Assembly: GCA_047967505.1 (NCBI GenBank)
Contig: CM106541.1
Direction: 5' to 3' (one strand)
DNA length: 64,000 nt
Source of the DNA: Dipteris shenzhenensis
Lineage: Eukaryota; Polypodiophyta; Polypodiopsida; Gleicheniales
In this document: positions 10,316-19,800 of the stretch, piece by piece
How the letters are laid out: the number at the start of each line of letters is the position of its first letter
Position numbering within the stretch: position 1 is the stretch's first letter
The notes under the pieces: model-generated
The model's database searches: none
What the model was told of the DNA's origin: nothing
The model's input: only the letters and a program-made list of their open reading frames with translations
Position numbers and translations under genes: made by a program

Positions 10316-10596
10316 TGCCTCCCAAAAAGTGAAGATGTTGTCCAGGATGCTACGCTCCTAGACAAACCCCGTCTGTGTGTCATGGATGATGTCAGTAAGA
10401 TGGGGCCGTAATCGCAAGCTCAAGACCTTGGCGAGGATCTTGTATGCGGTATCAAGCAGAGTGATCGGTCTCCACTGTCAGATATCTGACCTATCTCTCC
10501 CTTTCGGGATCAAACAAATCCACCCCTTGCTCAAGGACTGAGGGAGGGAGCCCCTGTTGAAGATCTCCTGGCATGCTAGTCAGAAAGGGGTGGAGA

Positions 10597-10866
10597 TTAT
10601 CTCCCAGAAGGTCCGAATGAAGGCGGAGTCAAGCCATCCTCACTAGGACACTTCTGGGTCGGGAGAGCCTTGAGGGCTTCCGAGAGCTCCTCATCCGTGA
10701 AAGGCTCCTCTAGCCTACTACATAAAACCTGCAAGACTGCTACTGGAACATGATCCCAAACTACCTCTCGGGCTACAAGACCAGCTAGAATCATCCTCTC
10801 CATCTGAAAAAGTTGGCCATAAAAACTTGTGGTCAAATCTAAAATCTCTTGCAGGTGAGTGTGCAT
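10597..10866 (-). pseudogene. LINE RT N-terminal region
   Basis: The frame carries FTDEELSEALKALPTQKCPSEDGLT, the segment just before RT motif 1 in plant L1-type elements (acidic helix followed by LP..K.PG.DGLT). It continues toward 10315 only after stops, for example near 10360. It is part of the broken ORF2. Confidence 0.65.
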
Positions 10867-11225
10867 GATGCCCTGCGAATCACGGAAGAACTTAGGCCCA
10901 GTGGTCTAGAAGAACTGCTTCATCATCCTGTCCCCCTATTGTACCCCCCGGGTCTAGGAAGAGTGATAAGAGAACTCAGCCCGCCGAATCTCCATGTCTT
11001 GAAGCTCAAGGCAAGCACTCTCGAGCCTGTCTCTAAGCCACTGAGAATCTGAGTCTTGCTCCTTGAGCCGCTCTATGGAGGCAAGGTCCCTCCTCAAAGC
11101 CGGCTGATGATCCTGAAGCATCCTCCTCCGCCTAAGGGCATGATCTGTAGCTCCTCATTTCTCCTCTGGATCGCATCGGCCACCCACGAAGCCTAGCCCT
11201 CACTCGGTATCATCTATGACTGCTC

Positions 11226-12055
11226 TCAAATCCCTGCCATGGCCTGCTGGATCTCCTCCTCCTGCAAAAGGTCCTCTGGAATATGGACCCCTTCTGAGAG
11301 AGACCTCGACGGGGCTACTCTAAGTGAAGTAGTACGGGAGAGTGGTTTGACATCGTGGTACCTGCCAAAATCCCAGTAGAGCCGCCTCTTTGCAGTGCCC
11401 AATCCCCAACGTAGAAACGATCTAGTCTCAAGGAGTCCATCGTGTCTCCTCTGTCCGAAAGAGAATAGGACGCTACGAGGTATTCTGCTGAAATTCGGCT
11501 CTCGCCACGGGTCTCTGCTACTGATCATGAAAATGAACTACTCCCAGGTGCTACGCTCTGCTGCTGGCATCTCAGAGAATGAGGCGTCGTCCTACTTGTC
11601 TTCCCCAAACTCCATGTTGTTGAAGTCCCCTCCAACAATCCAGGAGTCTACATCTGGAAGACTCTCTGTCAGCCTCCTTCAAAAGGCCGGGCGGTGCTAT
11701 CTGCACATTGGGGGATGCACGTTTAGGATCCCAATCTTGGACCCTCCCGTCCTGACTCCCATCCAAACTGCCCGTCCTGGGATAAGCTAGCCCTGATTGT
11801 AAACCTCTGGAGCCAAAGTCTGTGAAACCGAGATGCAAACCCCTCCGCTCCGTCCTACTGCCGGGGACCACTCCTCCGAACTTCTCCCTGGGAGGAGGTG
11901 GTGACGCCATCTGATGTCTGCTACTGAGAACATATGCTCTTGGATCAAAAGAATGTCCACTGTCTGCCCTACCACGGCCCTCTGTAGCTCCTGCTGGAGT
12001 ATCAGGTACTACGACTGACTACGAGCACGATCATGGAGCCCATGCACGTTCCAAC
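11226..12055 (-). pseudogene. LINE endonuclease remnant
   Basis: Three minus-strand frames (11226-11528, 11572-11910, 11787-11975) cover the endonuclease region. WNVHGLHDRAR lies just inside the element at about 12020-12055 and VDILLIQEHMFS follows, both typical of the first strands of the exonuclease/endonuclease fold. Reading frames alternate, so no intact domain exists. The foldback element at 12056 interrupts it right at its start. Confidence 0.65.
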
Positions 12056-12744
12056 CATTAGGAAACAAGGGAACTCATTTTGGGGCCCTCTAAGAAATTC
12101 ACTATTTACTTAGTTTTGTTGCACTCAAAATATGGGAAACGCCATAAAATACGGGGACTTTACAAAAATGTCAGTCTAGTACTTAGGCTTCACATTAAAT
12201 GCATATATAAGATCCTTGATTTTTTGTGTAGAATTTATGATTATGACATCATCAGTGCATTTAGAGCGGGCAAAACTCCCGAATCGACCCTGGAATCACC
12301 AAAAACCGATGCTCGGAGGCTTGGATAAGGGCTCAAATGCCCAGAATGGGGGATTTGCATAAAAATGCAATTTGGCCAGCTGGCCCCGTGCCATCTAGCC
12401 AAATCGTATTTTTTGTACAAATCCCCCATTCCGGGCATTTTTGCCCTTTTTTGGGACTCCGGGTGTTGGTTTTCGGTGTCTCCAAGATCGATTTGGGATT
12501 TTTGGCCCGCTCCGGACACGCTTGCAATGTTAGAATCATAAAATTTTTCCCAGAAAATAATCTTTTGAAGATCACATATGTCAGACATAATAAAAGAAAA
12601 AGATTTTGAATATGACTTATTTTACATTTTTACATGGTTTTTTGTATTTTTCCAACGTTACGTTGGCCCTCTTCTGAGATTGCTCGCGAGCCGGTTTTTC
12701 TAAACCATAAAAGGCCCCAAAATGAGCTTCCTTTTTTCCTAATG
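12056..12744. mobile_element. 689-bp foldback element (whole-length imperfect inverted repeat)
   Basis: The left end CATTAGGAAACAAGGGAACT and the right end, read on the other strand, CATTAGGAAAAAAGGAAGCT are near identical. The match continues inward almost to the centre: CTCATTTTGGGGCC at 12075-12090 pairs with GGCCCCAAAATGAG at 12712-12725, GAGCGGGC near 12265 pairs with GCCCGCTC near 12505, and GAATGGGGGATTTG near 12341 pairs with CAAATCCCCCATTC near 12419. No ORF of substance is present. The element sits inside the LINE endonuclease, so it inserted later. The target duplication could not be defined. Confidence 0.85.
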
Positions 12745-12890
12745 TCACTATGGTCCAGCTCATGAGGACGAGGGTACAGAGAACAAGGCTCTCTTGTGAG
12801 TGGGTGCCTATTCCAAAAAGACTGTCTTAAGTGACTTTGTTGAGGGTTTGGAGGGTGAATAGTCTGTGTCTGTACGACGACATACTAGGG

Positions 12891-13004
12891 TGCCGATCTT
12901 TCGTGTCCACTTCATCATGAATCATGAAGGAGACGACGTACTAAGGTGGATACCGGCTCAATGCCGATCTTTCGTGCCCACTTCATCATGAATCATGAAG
13001 GAGA
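12891..13004. repeat. Tandem duplication, 43-bp core at 71-bp spacing
   Basis: TGCCGATCTTTCGTG(T/C)CCAC followed by TTCATCATGAATCATGAAGG occurs at 12891 and again at 12962, with a partly related linker (GACGACATACTAGGG against GACGTACTAAGG). It lies in the LINE ORF1-ORF2 gap. Confidence 0.8.
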
Positions 13005-13133
13005 CTTCACCCCGAACCGCTCCGCACACTTCTGGAGGGGCCAGTACTATGCATGATCCACCGTTGCCTCAAGCAGCAATCTGATAACTCCTACTGCCAA
13101 ACCACACATCAGCTCCTCTCGCATGAAGCTCAA

Positions 13134-13430
13134 CTAGAAATCCACCTCTGCACCATGGGTGTACCAAAAATCCAATCCTTGTTCTCCCATCCACTCGTCC
13201 ATCATGCATGCAATCTGGTCTCTCATAATAGCATCGAACACCTCTCGGGTCCACTTAATCCTGTGGAGGCAAACTGGAAACTCCAAATGAAGTGTGTCTA
13301 AGAGCCCACTGTGCTGATCAAACCCCCCTTTCGTGGTTGTAGGATCAAAAGCGTTACCTCTAGCGGTGGTAAAGGATAGGAGTCCAAGATCTCTAGGTAA
13401 TTCTAGGGTCCAAACCTCTAGAATTCCCAC
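13134..13430 (-). CDS. Uncharacterised frame inside the LINE ORF1-ORF2 gap
   Basis: A 98-residue frame with balanced, protein-like composition (for example FPVCLHRIKWTREVFDAIM and MMDEWMGEQGLDFWYTHGA). I do not recognise the family. The frame continues on the same strand into another (13069-13254). It lies between the ORF1 zinc knuckle and the endonuclease, so it may be an element-specific linker domain or captured sequence. It is probably not expressed as a free-standing gene. Confidence 0.3.
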   Translation of the reverse strand: MGILEVWTLELPRDLGLLSFTTARGNAFDPTTTKGGFDQHSGLLDTLHLEFPVCLHRIKWTREVFDAIMRDQIACMMDEWMGEQGLDFWYTHGAEVDF

Positions 13431-13559
13431 GGTAAGGGGCGCCCAGGCTGGAGGTGGAGGGCAGCTTACCTAGAGGACGACGAGCCCCGTCCCTCTGGTT
13501 CCCTGGTGAGGGCACAGAAGGGGACGTCGTCTTACCCTTGCATGCTAGCAGGGGTGTCG

Positions 13560-13770
13560 AAGCCTGGGGAGGATGAGGAACCTGCTACGGAGGTAGAGAG
13601 AGGGGCAGCGAGGGCGGGAGGAGGTGGGGGGACGGAGGGAAGGGGGCAGGTGGTGAGAGTGATCATAGCAGGGGGCGAGGGGGGAGGAGACCCGAGGGGG
13701 GGAGTGGAGGGGAAAGGGGTGAGGGATCTGGAGGGGGAGGGGGAGGGGGGGGAAAGGGGGCAATCATAGG
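13560..13770. repeat. G/A-rich strand-asymmetric tract
   Basis: Around 200 bases are almost purely purine on the plus strand, with many GGGG runs. On the sense strand of the LINE this reads as a proline-rich, C/T-rich spacer. G-run density makes four-stranded DNA on the plus strand plausible. Confidence 0.7.
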
Positions 13771-14129
13771 CTCCCCTTGCTGATCAGGCTCGCCAGGGCT
13801 TCGGATCTAGTCTTCCTCAACCTCTGACTATCGTCCGCCATCCCCACATAATGAACACCTGGGGTTTGCTTCTGATGCAAGGGTGGATGCAGATGCTGAA
13901 CCTCTACCACATGAGGAACATCTGGTTGGGCGGTGACCCCTTCTGTTGAGGGAGGTGGATCCTCACGCAAGGGCTCCTATTGCTATTGATGTTGCTCCTC
14001 AGGTGCCTTGCGGACAACCTTCTCTCTCTCTCTCTCTCTCTCTGTGTTTGGCCCTCTACCTACGGCGCTTGTGAGCCTGTTTGCTTGGTTTTGTTTTCTT
14101 TTTAACTTGGGTCCACCCTTCTGAAGGGG

Positions 14130-14804
14130 TCACCCAGGGGTTCTGAGACTCCTGCTACTCCTATTTGAGGGGGCGCGGGACTCTGGTCTATTAGCTCTGC
14201 CTACTCTGTTCGGGAGGGGGGGAAGGCACTTGGGGGTGGCCACGGGGGAATCTCTGGCGAGGTGACCCATGTGTCTACACTGAAGACACTGGCTTGGTAG
14301 CTCGAAAATCTCTACATGCTGGCAAAGTGTGCCCCCTTCAAGGGTCTCTAGGAGGATCAACTCTGGGAGGGACTCTGGGCTCTCAACCACCAATCTGATC
14401 CTTAGGACTCCATCATTTGCTAAAACTAAGGTGGCCAACTCTGGAGGGGACTCGAGCACATTGCCAAATGCCTGACCAGTGGAGGGCAGGATGGCTCGAT
14501 ACTCCTTGCGGAGCCCTAGGAAGCGAAGCGTAACTGAAAAACATGGAACATGATTTGTCATGTCCATGTCCTCCACTGTAAACCCATGATACCAAGGAAA
14601 GAGGTAAACTACGTGCAGGCCAAGGAGGATGGGGCTCTGCTCCACAAGTGTCGAGGCAATGTTGGGAGAGCTCAACTGGATGAGGAAAATGCCTCTTCCA
14701 TAGATGGTGACCTCCTGGATGTGGTCGCCCTCTAATGTCAAGCTCGCCTGGATCCACTCTTGCACCTGTCTCCATGTAGGCATGCGGCCCATAATTTTGC
14801 CCAC
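14130..14804 (-). pseudogene. LINE ORF1 (DUF4283-like, zinc knuckle)
   Basis: The frame encodes 224 residues with the layout of plant L1-type ORF1 proteins: an RNA-binding DUF4283-like fold (TIYGRGIFLIQLSSPNIAS, then VVYLFPWYHGF), then a single CCHC-type knuckle CLQCRHMGHLARDS, whose last ligand is Ser instead of Cys. A basic Arg/Ser-rich tail follows. The start at 14804 is the first Met of the frame. The knuckle change suggests decay, though the frame is open throughout. Confidence 0.7.
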
Positions 14805-14989
14805 AAGCGCCTTGTCCTAGAGGGACTGAACTGCCTGCTGCACTTGTTGCTTGTCATCAGCTGGGGAAAGAAGAACCTTAATAGTTGGGAGAGTCGAGGG
14901 TGCTGCCATAGATCCCCTCTAGCTAGACCAAGGGTCACCACCAAGATTTTCTTTCACCTTAACAAGCACACATGCTCCCACTCCAGGGA

Positions 14990-15540
14990 GGCAAAAGAGA
15001 AAAAAGGGGGGAGAGGAAGAAGAGCATTGAGGCGAGGTGAAGAGGCGGAGGAGAGAGGTGGAGAGGGAGGAAGGGAAGGTAGAAGAGATGAGGGGAAGGA
15101 AGGAAAAAGGAGAGGAGAAGGAGAGGAGGAGGGAGTGAAGGAGTGGAAGGAAGGTGGGGGAGGAGCGCCTGCGGGGGGAGGAAGAGGGGTAGAGAAGAGG
15201 GCGAGAGAGGCAGGGGAAGTGGAGGAGAAAGATGGAGGGGGGAGGCGCACTGGTGGGAGAGGCAAGAGGTCAGGAGAAGGTGCGAGGCGGAAGGGAGAGG
15301 AGGCTAGGAGGCAAGAAGGCCGGGAGAAGGAAGGGTAGAGCAGGGGCGGAGGAGCAGCAAGGGGCAGGGGGAGCGGCTAGGGGCGAAGGAGCAAGGCAGA
15401 GCAGGGGAGGTAGGGTGGAGCAGGGGCAGAGGAGAAGGTAGGGCGGGGCAGGGGCGAAGGTGAAGGCGAAGCTAGGCGAAAGGGCAGCAAGGAGGGGCAG
15501 TGGCCAGCGGAGCAGCTAGGGGCAGCAAGCCGTCAGGTTG
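14990..15540. repeat. 550-bp purine-rich tract (LINE 5' leader, C/T-rich on sense strand)
   Basis: The plus strand is almost entirely G and A (GGGGGGAGAGGAAGAAG and similar) with no simple period. It lies upstream of ORF1 on the minus strand, so it is most likely the 5' UTR/promoter region of the LINE. The open frames here are low-complexity artefacts. Confidence 0.75.
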
Positions 15541-15595
15541 CAGCGAGTGGAGGGGGGAGCTCACCGAGGAGCTAGCTCTCCTCATTGCCCTAGTG

Positions 15596-15751
15596 TGTTG
15601 GAACTTCGGTGACATAGCTAGGAAAATGTCCATTGTATTGACCTTGATACACGCGCATATGCAAGAGAGGCTATTAACACCCTCTTGCTATAGTAGACTG
15701 TTTCAACAGCTTCTGGTCCTGACTCTGGGACCTTATGTTTGCTCCCTAACA
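15596..15751. mobile_element. Possible 156-bp solo LTR
   Basis: The segment starts TGTTGGAACTT and ends CTCCCTAACA, giving TGTT...AACA ends. The five bases before it (TAGTG) and after it (TAGGG) match at four of five positions, as an old 5-bp target duplication would. It lacks any internal region, PBS or PPT. The case is suggestive only. Confidence 0.35.
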
Positions 15752-15810
15752 TAGGGATCTCATCCTTCAAGAAGAGAGTGGTATAGGGCCCATCTCTAGT
15801 AAAGCTGCGA

Positions 15811-15979
15811 CATATGGCAATTGTGGTTGGTTTGGCAAGATTTAGTTCAAAAACTCGCCTTTAGTTAGGAGTTGAGTTGGATTAATTGGATCTTTTAGCC
15901 CATGATCCATTTAATCCACTCAACCACAACTAAAGGTGAGTTTTAGAACTAAATCTTCCCAAACCGCAATTGCCACATG
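15811..15979. mobile_element. 169-bp hairpin MITE
   Basis: The two halves are inverted copies of about 80 bp: CATATGGCAATTGTGG on the left pairs with CCGCAATTGCCACATG on the right, AAGATTTAGTTC pairs with GAACTAAATCTT, and CGCCTTTAGTT pairs with AACTAAAGGTG. The loop is about 10 bases (TTTTAGCCCA). It is non-coding and of typical size for a foldback MITE. A TA-type target site is possible but not proven. Confidence 0.75.
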
Positions 15980-16229
15980 TTAGAATGTGCACAATTGTGT
16001 TGTTTAGCTTTCTGATTTCCAGAATTACTTTGTGCTCAGCTTTCTAGCCATAGTTGCCAGTCGAAACGAAAACACAAGAAACGGCAATATGATATAATTT
16101 ATGTATAAAAATTTATTTTTTATACACAATATAATTATCAATAGAGTGCAAATCATACATAATACAATTATCTATACTTGAAAAATCATCATAAAAGTGT
16201 TGATAATACTTGCTCTTTCCTAGAATTCA

Positions 16230-17020
16230 GCGAACACCAGTGATACTCTTAGGACTTGGCAATGCCATGATTGCTTGGACCTTGTCAGGATCCATTTGCA
16301 GGCCTTCTTTAGACATAATATGCCCCACCAAGACTACTTTTGTTTGAGCCAAATGACACTTGCTAGGATTTAGGCACCCTTTTGCTCATCAATCCTAGCT
16401 AAGGCCATCTTTAACTTCTCCATGTGACCTATGCATCGTGAATAAATGCAAAAATCATTCAAAAACACCCTTAGGAACTTTCCCAAGTAAGGCTCAAGGA
16501 CTTGACTCATGAATCTTTGAAATGTAGCTAGTGCATTGGTCAACCCAAAAGGCATCATTCTGTAAGCAAAAACTCTCCAAGGTGTGACAAATGATGTTTT
16601 CTTTTGATCTTCCTCCCGAATAAAGTACCTAGAATACACATCACATACAGAATACATCTCATGCCCTGCTACTTGGTCTAGTATTTCATCTTGGAATGGC
16701 AAAGGAAAATGATCCCTCTTAGTGCATGCATTCAAAGGATGAAAGTCCACACAAGCTCACCACTTATTTTCTTTCTTTGGTGTGACAACTACAGGAGATA
16801 TCCATTCTGAATCATCAACAGGAAAGATGAATCCCGCCTCAAGTAGTTGTGTTACCTCTTTCTTTAGTGCCTCAGCTTGGATCACCCCCAATCGCCTTAA
16901 GCATTGCACAACTGGCTTGCTTTCTGGCTTCAACTCAATCTTGTGCTCCACAAGAGAGACTGGTCGAACCTGTGAATAGCTTGTTGCAAAGAGACATGGA
17001 AAATCATCTAACATATCCAA
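16230..17020 (-). pseudogene. Ty3/gypsy pol: RT remnant
   Basis: Frame 16757-17020 gives the RT approach (VEHKIELKPESKPVVQCLRRL, then WISPVVVTPKKENKW). Frame 16370-16750 gives MMPFGLTNALATFQRFM and the active-site block VFLNDFCIYS. The first catalytic aspartate is Asn98 of that frame (AAT, 16457-16459). The thumb (VGHIMSKEGLQMDPDK) continues to about 16230 in another frame. A short deletion lies after SVCDVYS. RNase H and integrase are missing from the left end. Confidence 0.8.
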
Positions 17021-17023
17021 GTA

Positions 17024-18088
17024 CTAGAGCTTCTCACTACCTGGTAGAGAATCACCAAGAAGCTCTTCATTGCATTGGCGTCGTTTAGTGTGCTCCACAT
17101 CCTCCACATGAAGTGTCTCTACAGGATCTTGCACCACCACCTTGTTCCTTCCTGATTCATCCCTATCAACACCAAGACAAAGACCAAAGGCCACTCCTTC
17201 CACCTCACCCTCTGAGTTGGACTCCTCGGAGCTACACTCTATCTCTTCTTCTTCATCGGTTAAGTCAGAGCTTGAACTCTCTGATGTTGAAGACTCCTCC
17301 TTGACAACTTTCTTTTTGCGGCTTCTGATGTTGTAGCGCACCTTCTTATCATTTCCCTGCAAAATCAATTCTCCAGTATCCCACTTTTGAATAGCCTTCA
17401 CCTTGCCTAGCCAAGGCCTTCCCAAAATCAATGGATAGGCACGTGCATCTGGCTTGGTAGGGATAACCTGAAAAGTAGTCGGCACAGAAATTCCACATAC
17501 ATCCACTTCTAGATTCTTCACAACTCCCAAGGTCTTAACCATAGTGTTGTCAGCCAATTTGATGCGATAAGGAGAGGTAGTACTAGAGTATTTTAAATCA
17601 GCATCTATCATGGTCTTCTCACTCATGACATTAATTGATGCACCTCCATCAATGTACACATTAGAAATCACTTGACCATCAATGATCACATCAACCACAG
17701 GTACATCATCACCAACATCTATATCTACCTTTTGAACAATAGGAATGGCACTTTTCTTCTTTTTCTTCTTTGACACTCTTGTGCTTGCTAGTTTTTCCCA
17801 TTCCTTCTGTAGTTTTGGAGACAAAGCAAGTAATTGACCAAAGGTGATATGAGCTTCCTTTTCTTTAAGGTCGGACAACAAGTCATAGCTTCCAATTCCT
17901 TGTCCTAAAGGAAAGTCTGACTGGCTAATTCTCCTTCTAGATGCCTTCTTTTTCTTACTATGGTGTTCCTCTTCCTGATGTTCCTCATCTACTTCTTCCT
18001 TGCTTTCTTCTTCTTCTTTTGCTTTACCATGCTCCCGTTTAGCCATCATTACCTCTCTTTCCTCATCCCTTGAAGAAGCTTCTAACAA
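17024..18088 (-). pseudogene. Ty3/gypsy gag-pol frame with aspartic protease
   Basis: This long open frame (354 residues) has a Lys/Glu-rich linker, then a retropepsin-type domain: VDVIIDGQVISNVYIDGGAS at about residues 132-150, with the active-site D-G-G-A, and AYPLILGRPWLG for the second conserved loop (about 216-227). An acidic Ser-rich tail then leads toward RT. The protease box looks intact, but the downstream RT is dead, so it belongs to a defective element. The DGGA box and the RT type point to the Athila/Tat side of gypsy. Confidence 0.75.
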
Positions 18089-18576
18089 GGATACTTGTTT
18101 GCTTCTTTCTTTCTCAATCTAGGACACTCGGGGTGATAGTGACCTTTTTCATTACATTCATAGCAAGTGACCCCACTCTTATCTCGAGGCCTATCTTCAC
18201 TCTTTGGTGCTCTAGGTTGTCGTGCATTAACCAAATGCAATTTCAAATCAGCAAACTCTGCCATCAATTGGGAGATATTATGATCTAACTCAGAGGACTT
18301 TGGTACCTGAGGAGTGCCCATTACCTCCACCTTAGAAGTTGAAGTTGTTGAAGACACAAAAGAGGATTCGATCTTTAGAGAAGCTTCTTTCTTGGTCGCA
18401 ATGCGAAGTGCCTCCATGTATGTTGTTGGATCTTTACTCATTACTTTTGAGCGAAGACGAGGCTCCAAAGCCATAATAAATTTGCTCATCTTTAAGTGCT
18501 CCATCCCTGAGAGACTTTGAGGGGCTGATGATGCAGATGCCACAGCTCGCAAAGCTACCCATAATATCCCATCCAC
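18082..18576 (-). pseudogene. Ty3/gypsy gag C-terminal part with zinc knuckle
   Basis: The frame has LKMSKFIMALEPRLRSKVMS (capsid C-terminal helix of plant gypsy gag) and CYECNEKGHYHPEC, a complete CCHC knuckle. It overlaps the following protease frame by 7 bases in a different frame. The 5' half of gag is missing: sequence right of 18576 is unrelated. Confidence 0.7.
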
Positions 18577-18880
18577 AAATAACTCTCACCCCATACCAAG
18601 GTATTTATAATTCATACCCATGGTATTTACAATGATTTATTCCACTCATCCTCTCAATCCCATACAATATCATAGAAAATAGAAATAATGAGAGTCGCTA
18701 GGCTATCACTTGATACTCAAACTCTTATCAAACATAGAGAAAAACAAGACCAATGCCAAATTAAAAATATCAATTTTTGGCATCACAATACATTACACTA
18801 GGTGAGACAGTAGGCCATCACCTAGTGTGATGACCTACTATCTACCAAAGAGGGAAAGAAGTGTAAATAAATCTAGTTTT
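18577..18880. other. Non-coding junction with a short inverted repeat
   Basis: No gene is seen. CACTAGGTGA (18796-18805) and TCACCTAGTG (18818-18827) form a perfect 10-bp inverted repeat with a 12-base loop. The rest is AT-rich. Confidence 0.5.
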
Positions 18881-19800
18881 GGTTGAGGAAAGGTACTAGA
18901 AGAGATGTAATCATGGCTTATCTTTCTAATTTTGTGAGTTTGGAAGCCATTGTGTTTGCAAATGTCAATAAGAACAAATAAAATTAAAAAAGCTTCAAAT
19001 AATAAGAATAGAGGATGGGAAGGACAAAGGTTAGGCAGACTTTGTAGGAGGTGGAGAGAGGTCAATTACTGTGACAACAGATGAGAGAAAGAGTGGAAAA
19101 TTTGAGACGTTTTTTCTTCCAAAGAAATGTGGTAAATAATTCTCCAAGGAAGGGAGGAGAGGACATAATGTGTAGTAGATTAATGGTAAAGGGGTCATCT
19201 TTATGGAGTGGTCTGGAAGGGTAAACAAATTTTGTGATGATAGGATTATTGATAAAGAGGATGTCGTCAACATATCTGAAGGTAAGAAGGAAGATGGAAA
19301 GGAGGTGAGAAAGAATAAGTTGTGCTAATTTTTTTATGAATTTGAATTCAAAAGAGGTGGTTGTAACTAAGAAAGGTATCACAGCAGTAGAGCATTTTAA
19401 CTTTTTTATTTACTGAGGTAGAAACAATCATTTTTTTGGAAGAATCCCTTGAAACCTAGTTTAGTATACCAAGCTTACAAAAGTAAGAGAGAGACTCCAT
19501 GGGACTGAAAGTGCCATGGTGGAGGATGGCTTCATAGCAATTTGCAATGTCAGCAGAGTAAAGGGAGTGGATCTCTGGGGGGAGATTAACAAGGAACTAT
19601 AAGTTTGAATTGATGCCCCACAACATAATGGTGTTAACGTTAAGAAATTTTTAATAAGTGGCATGGAGTTTATCTCCTTGAATGGAGATAACATTTTTAA
19701 GCTCTTTAAGTCTTGAAGCAATAAGGTCAGTGAGAGAGGAGAAGATATAGTTTTGTGCATTGATAAGTAGTACATGCTAGTTGCTTTCTCAAAGTGCCAT
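18880..19800 (-). pseudogene. Penelope-like reverse transcriptase relic (tentative)
   Basis: Two RT blocks are visible in different minus-strand frames. At 19511-19565 motif A reads SADIANCYEAI, followed by HHGTFSPMESLSYF. At about 19244-19290 motif C reads FRYVDDILFINN, followed by YPSRPLHKDD. The R-Y-V/I-D-D block followed by FINN and a YP motif is the Penelope-like pattern rather than that of L1, gypsy or copia RT. Several stops and frame changes make it a pseudogene. No GIY-YIG endonuclease or terminal repeats were identified. Another divergent RT cannot be excluded. Confidence 0.45.

Larger units (their letters stand above)
8111..15560 (-). mobile_element. L1-type LINE, about 7.4 kb, degenerate
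   Basis: A nearly full-length non-LTR retrotransposon lies on the minus strand. From its 5' end (right) it has a pyrimidine-rich leader (14990-15540), ORF1 with a zinc knuckle (14130-14804), an ORF1-ORF2 gap region, an apurinic endonuclease remnant (about 11226-12055), RT (9839-10866), a C-terminal region (8250-9690) and a poly-A tail seen as T10 at 8111-8120. A 689-bp foldback element interrupts it at 12056-12744. Many stops and frame changes split ORF2, so it cannot act autonomously. The 5' limit is approximate because no target-site duplication was found. Confidence 0.8.

Noticed and set aside
12891-13004. CRISPR-like direct repeats
   Set aside because: There are only two copies, in a plant LINE; no CRISPR array is present anywhere in the window.
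14954-15441. Gly/Glu/Arg-rich and Pro/Ser-rich frames up to 192 codons
   Set aside because: They arise from the purine-rich LINE leader, which has few stops in several frames; there is no domain or start context.
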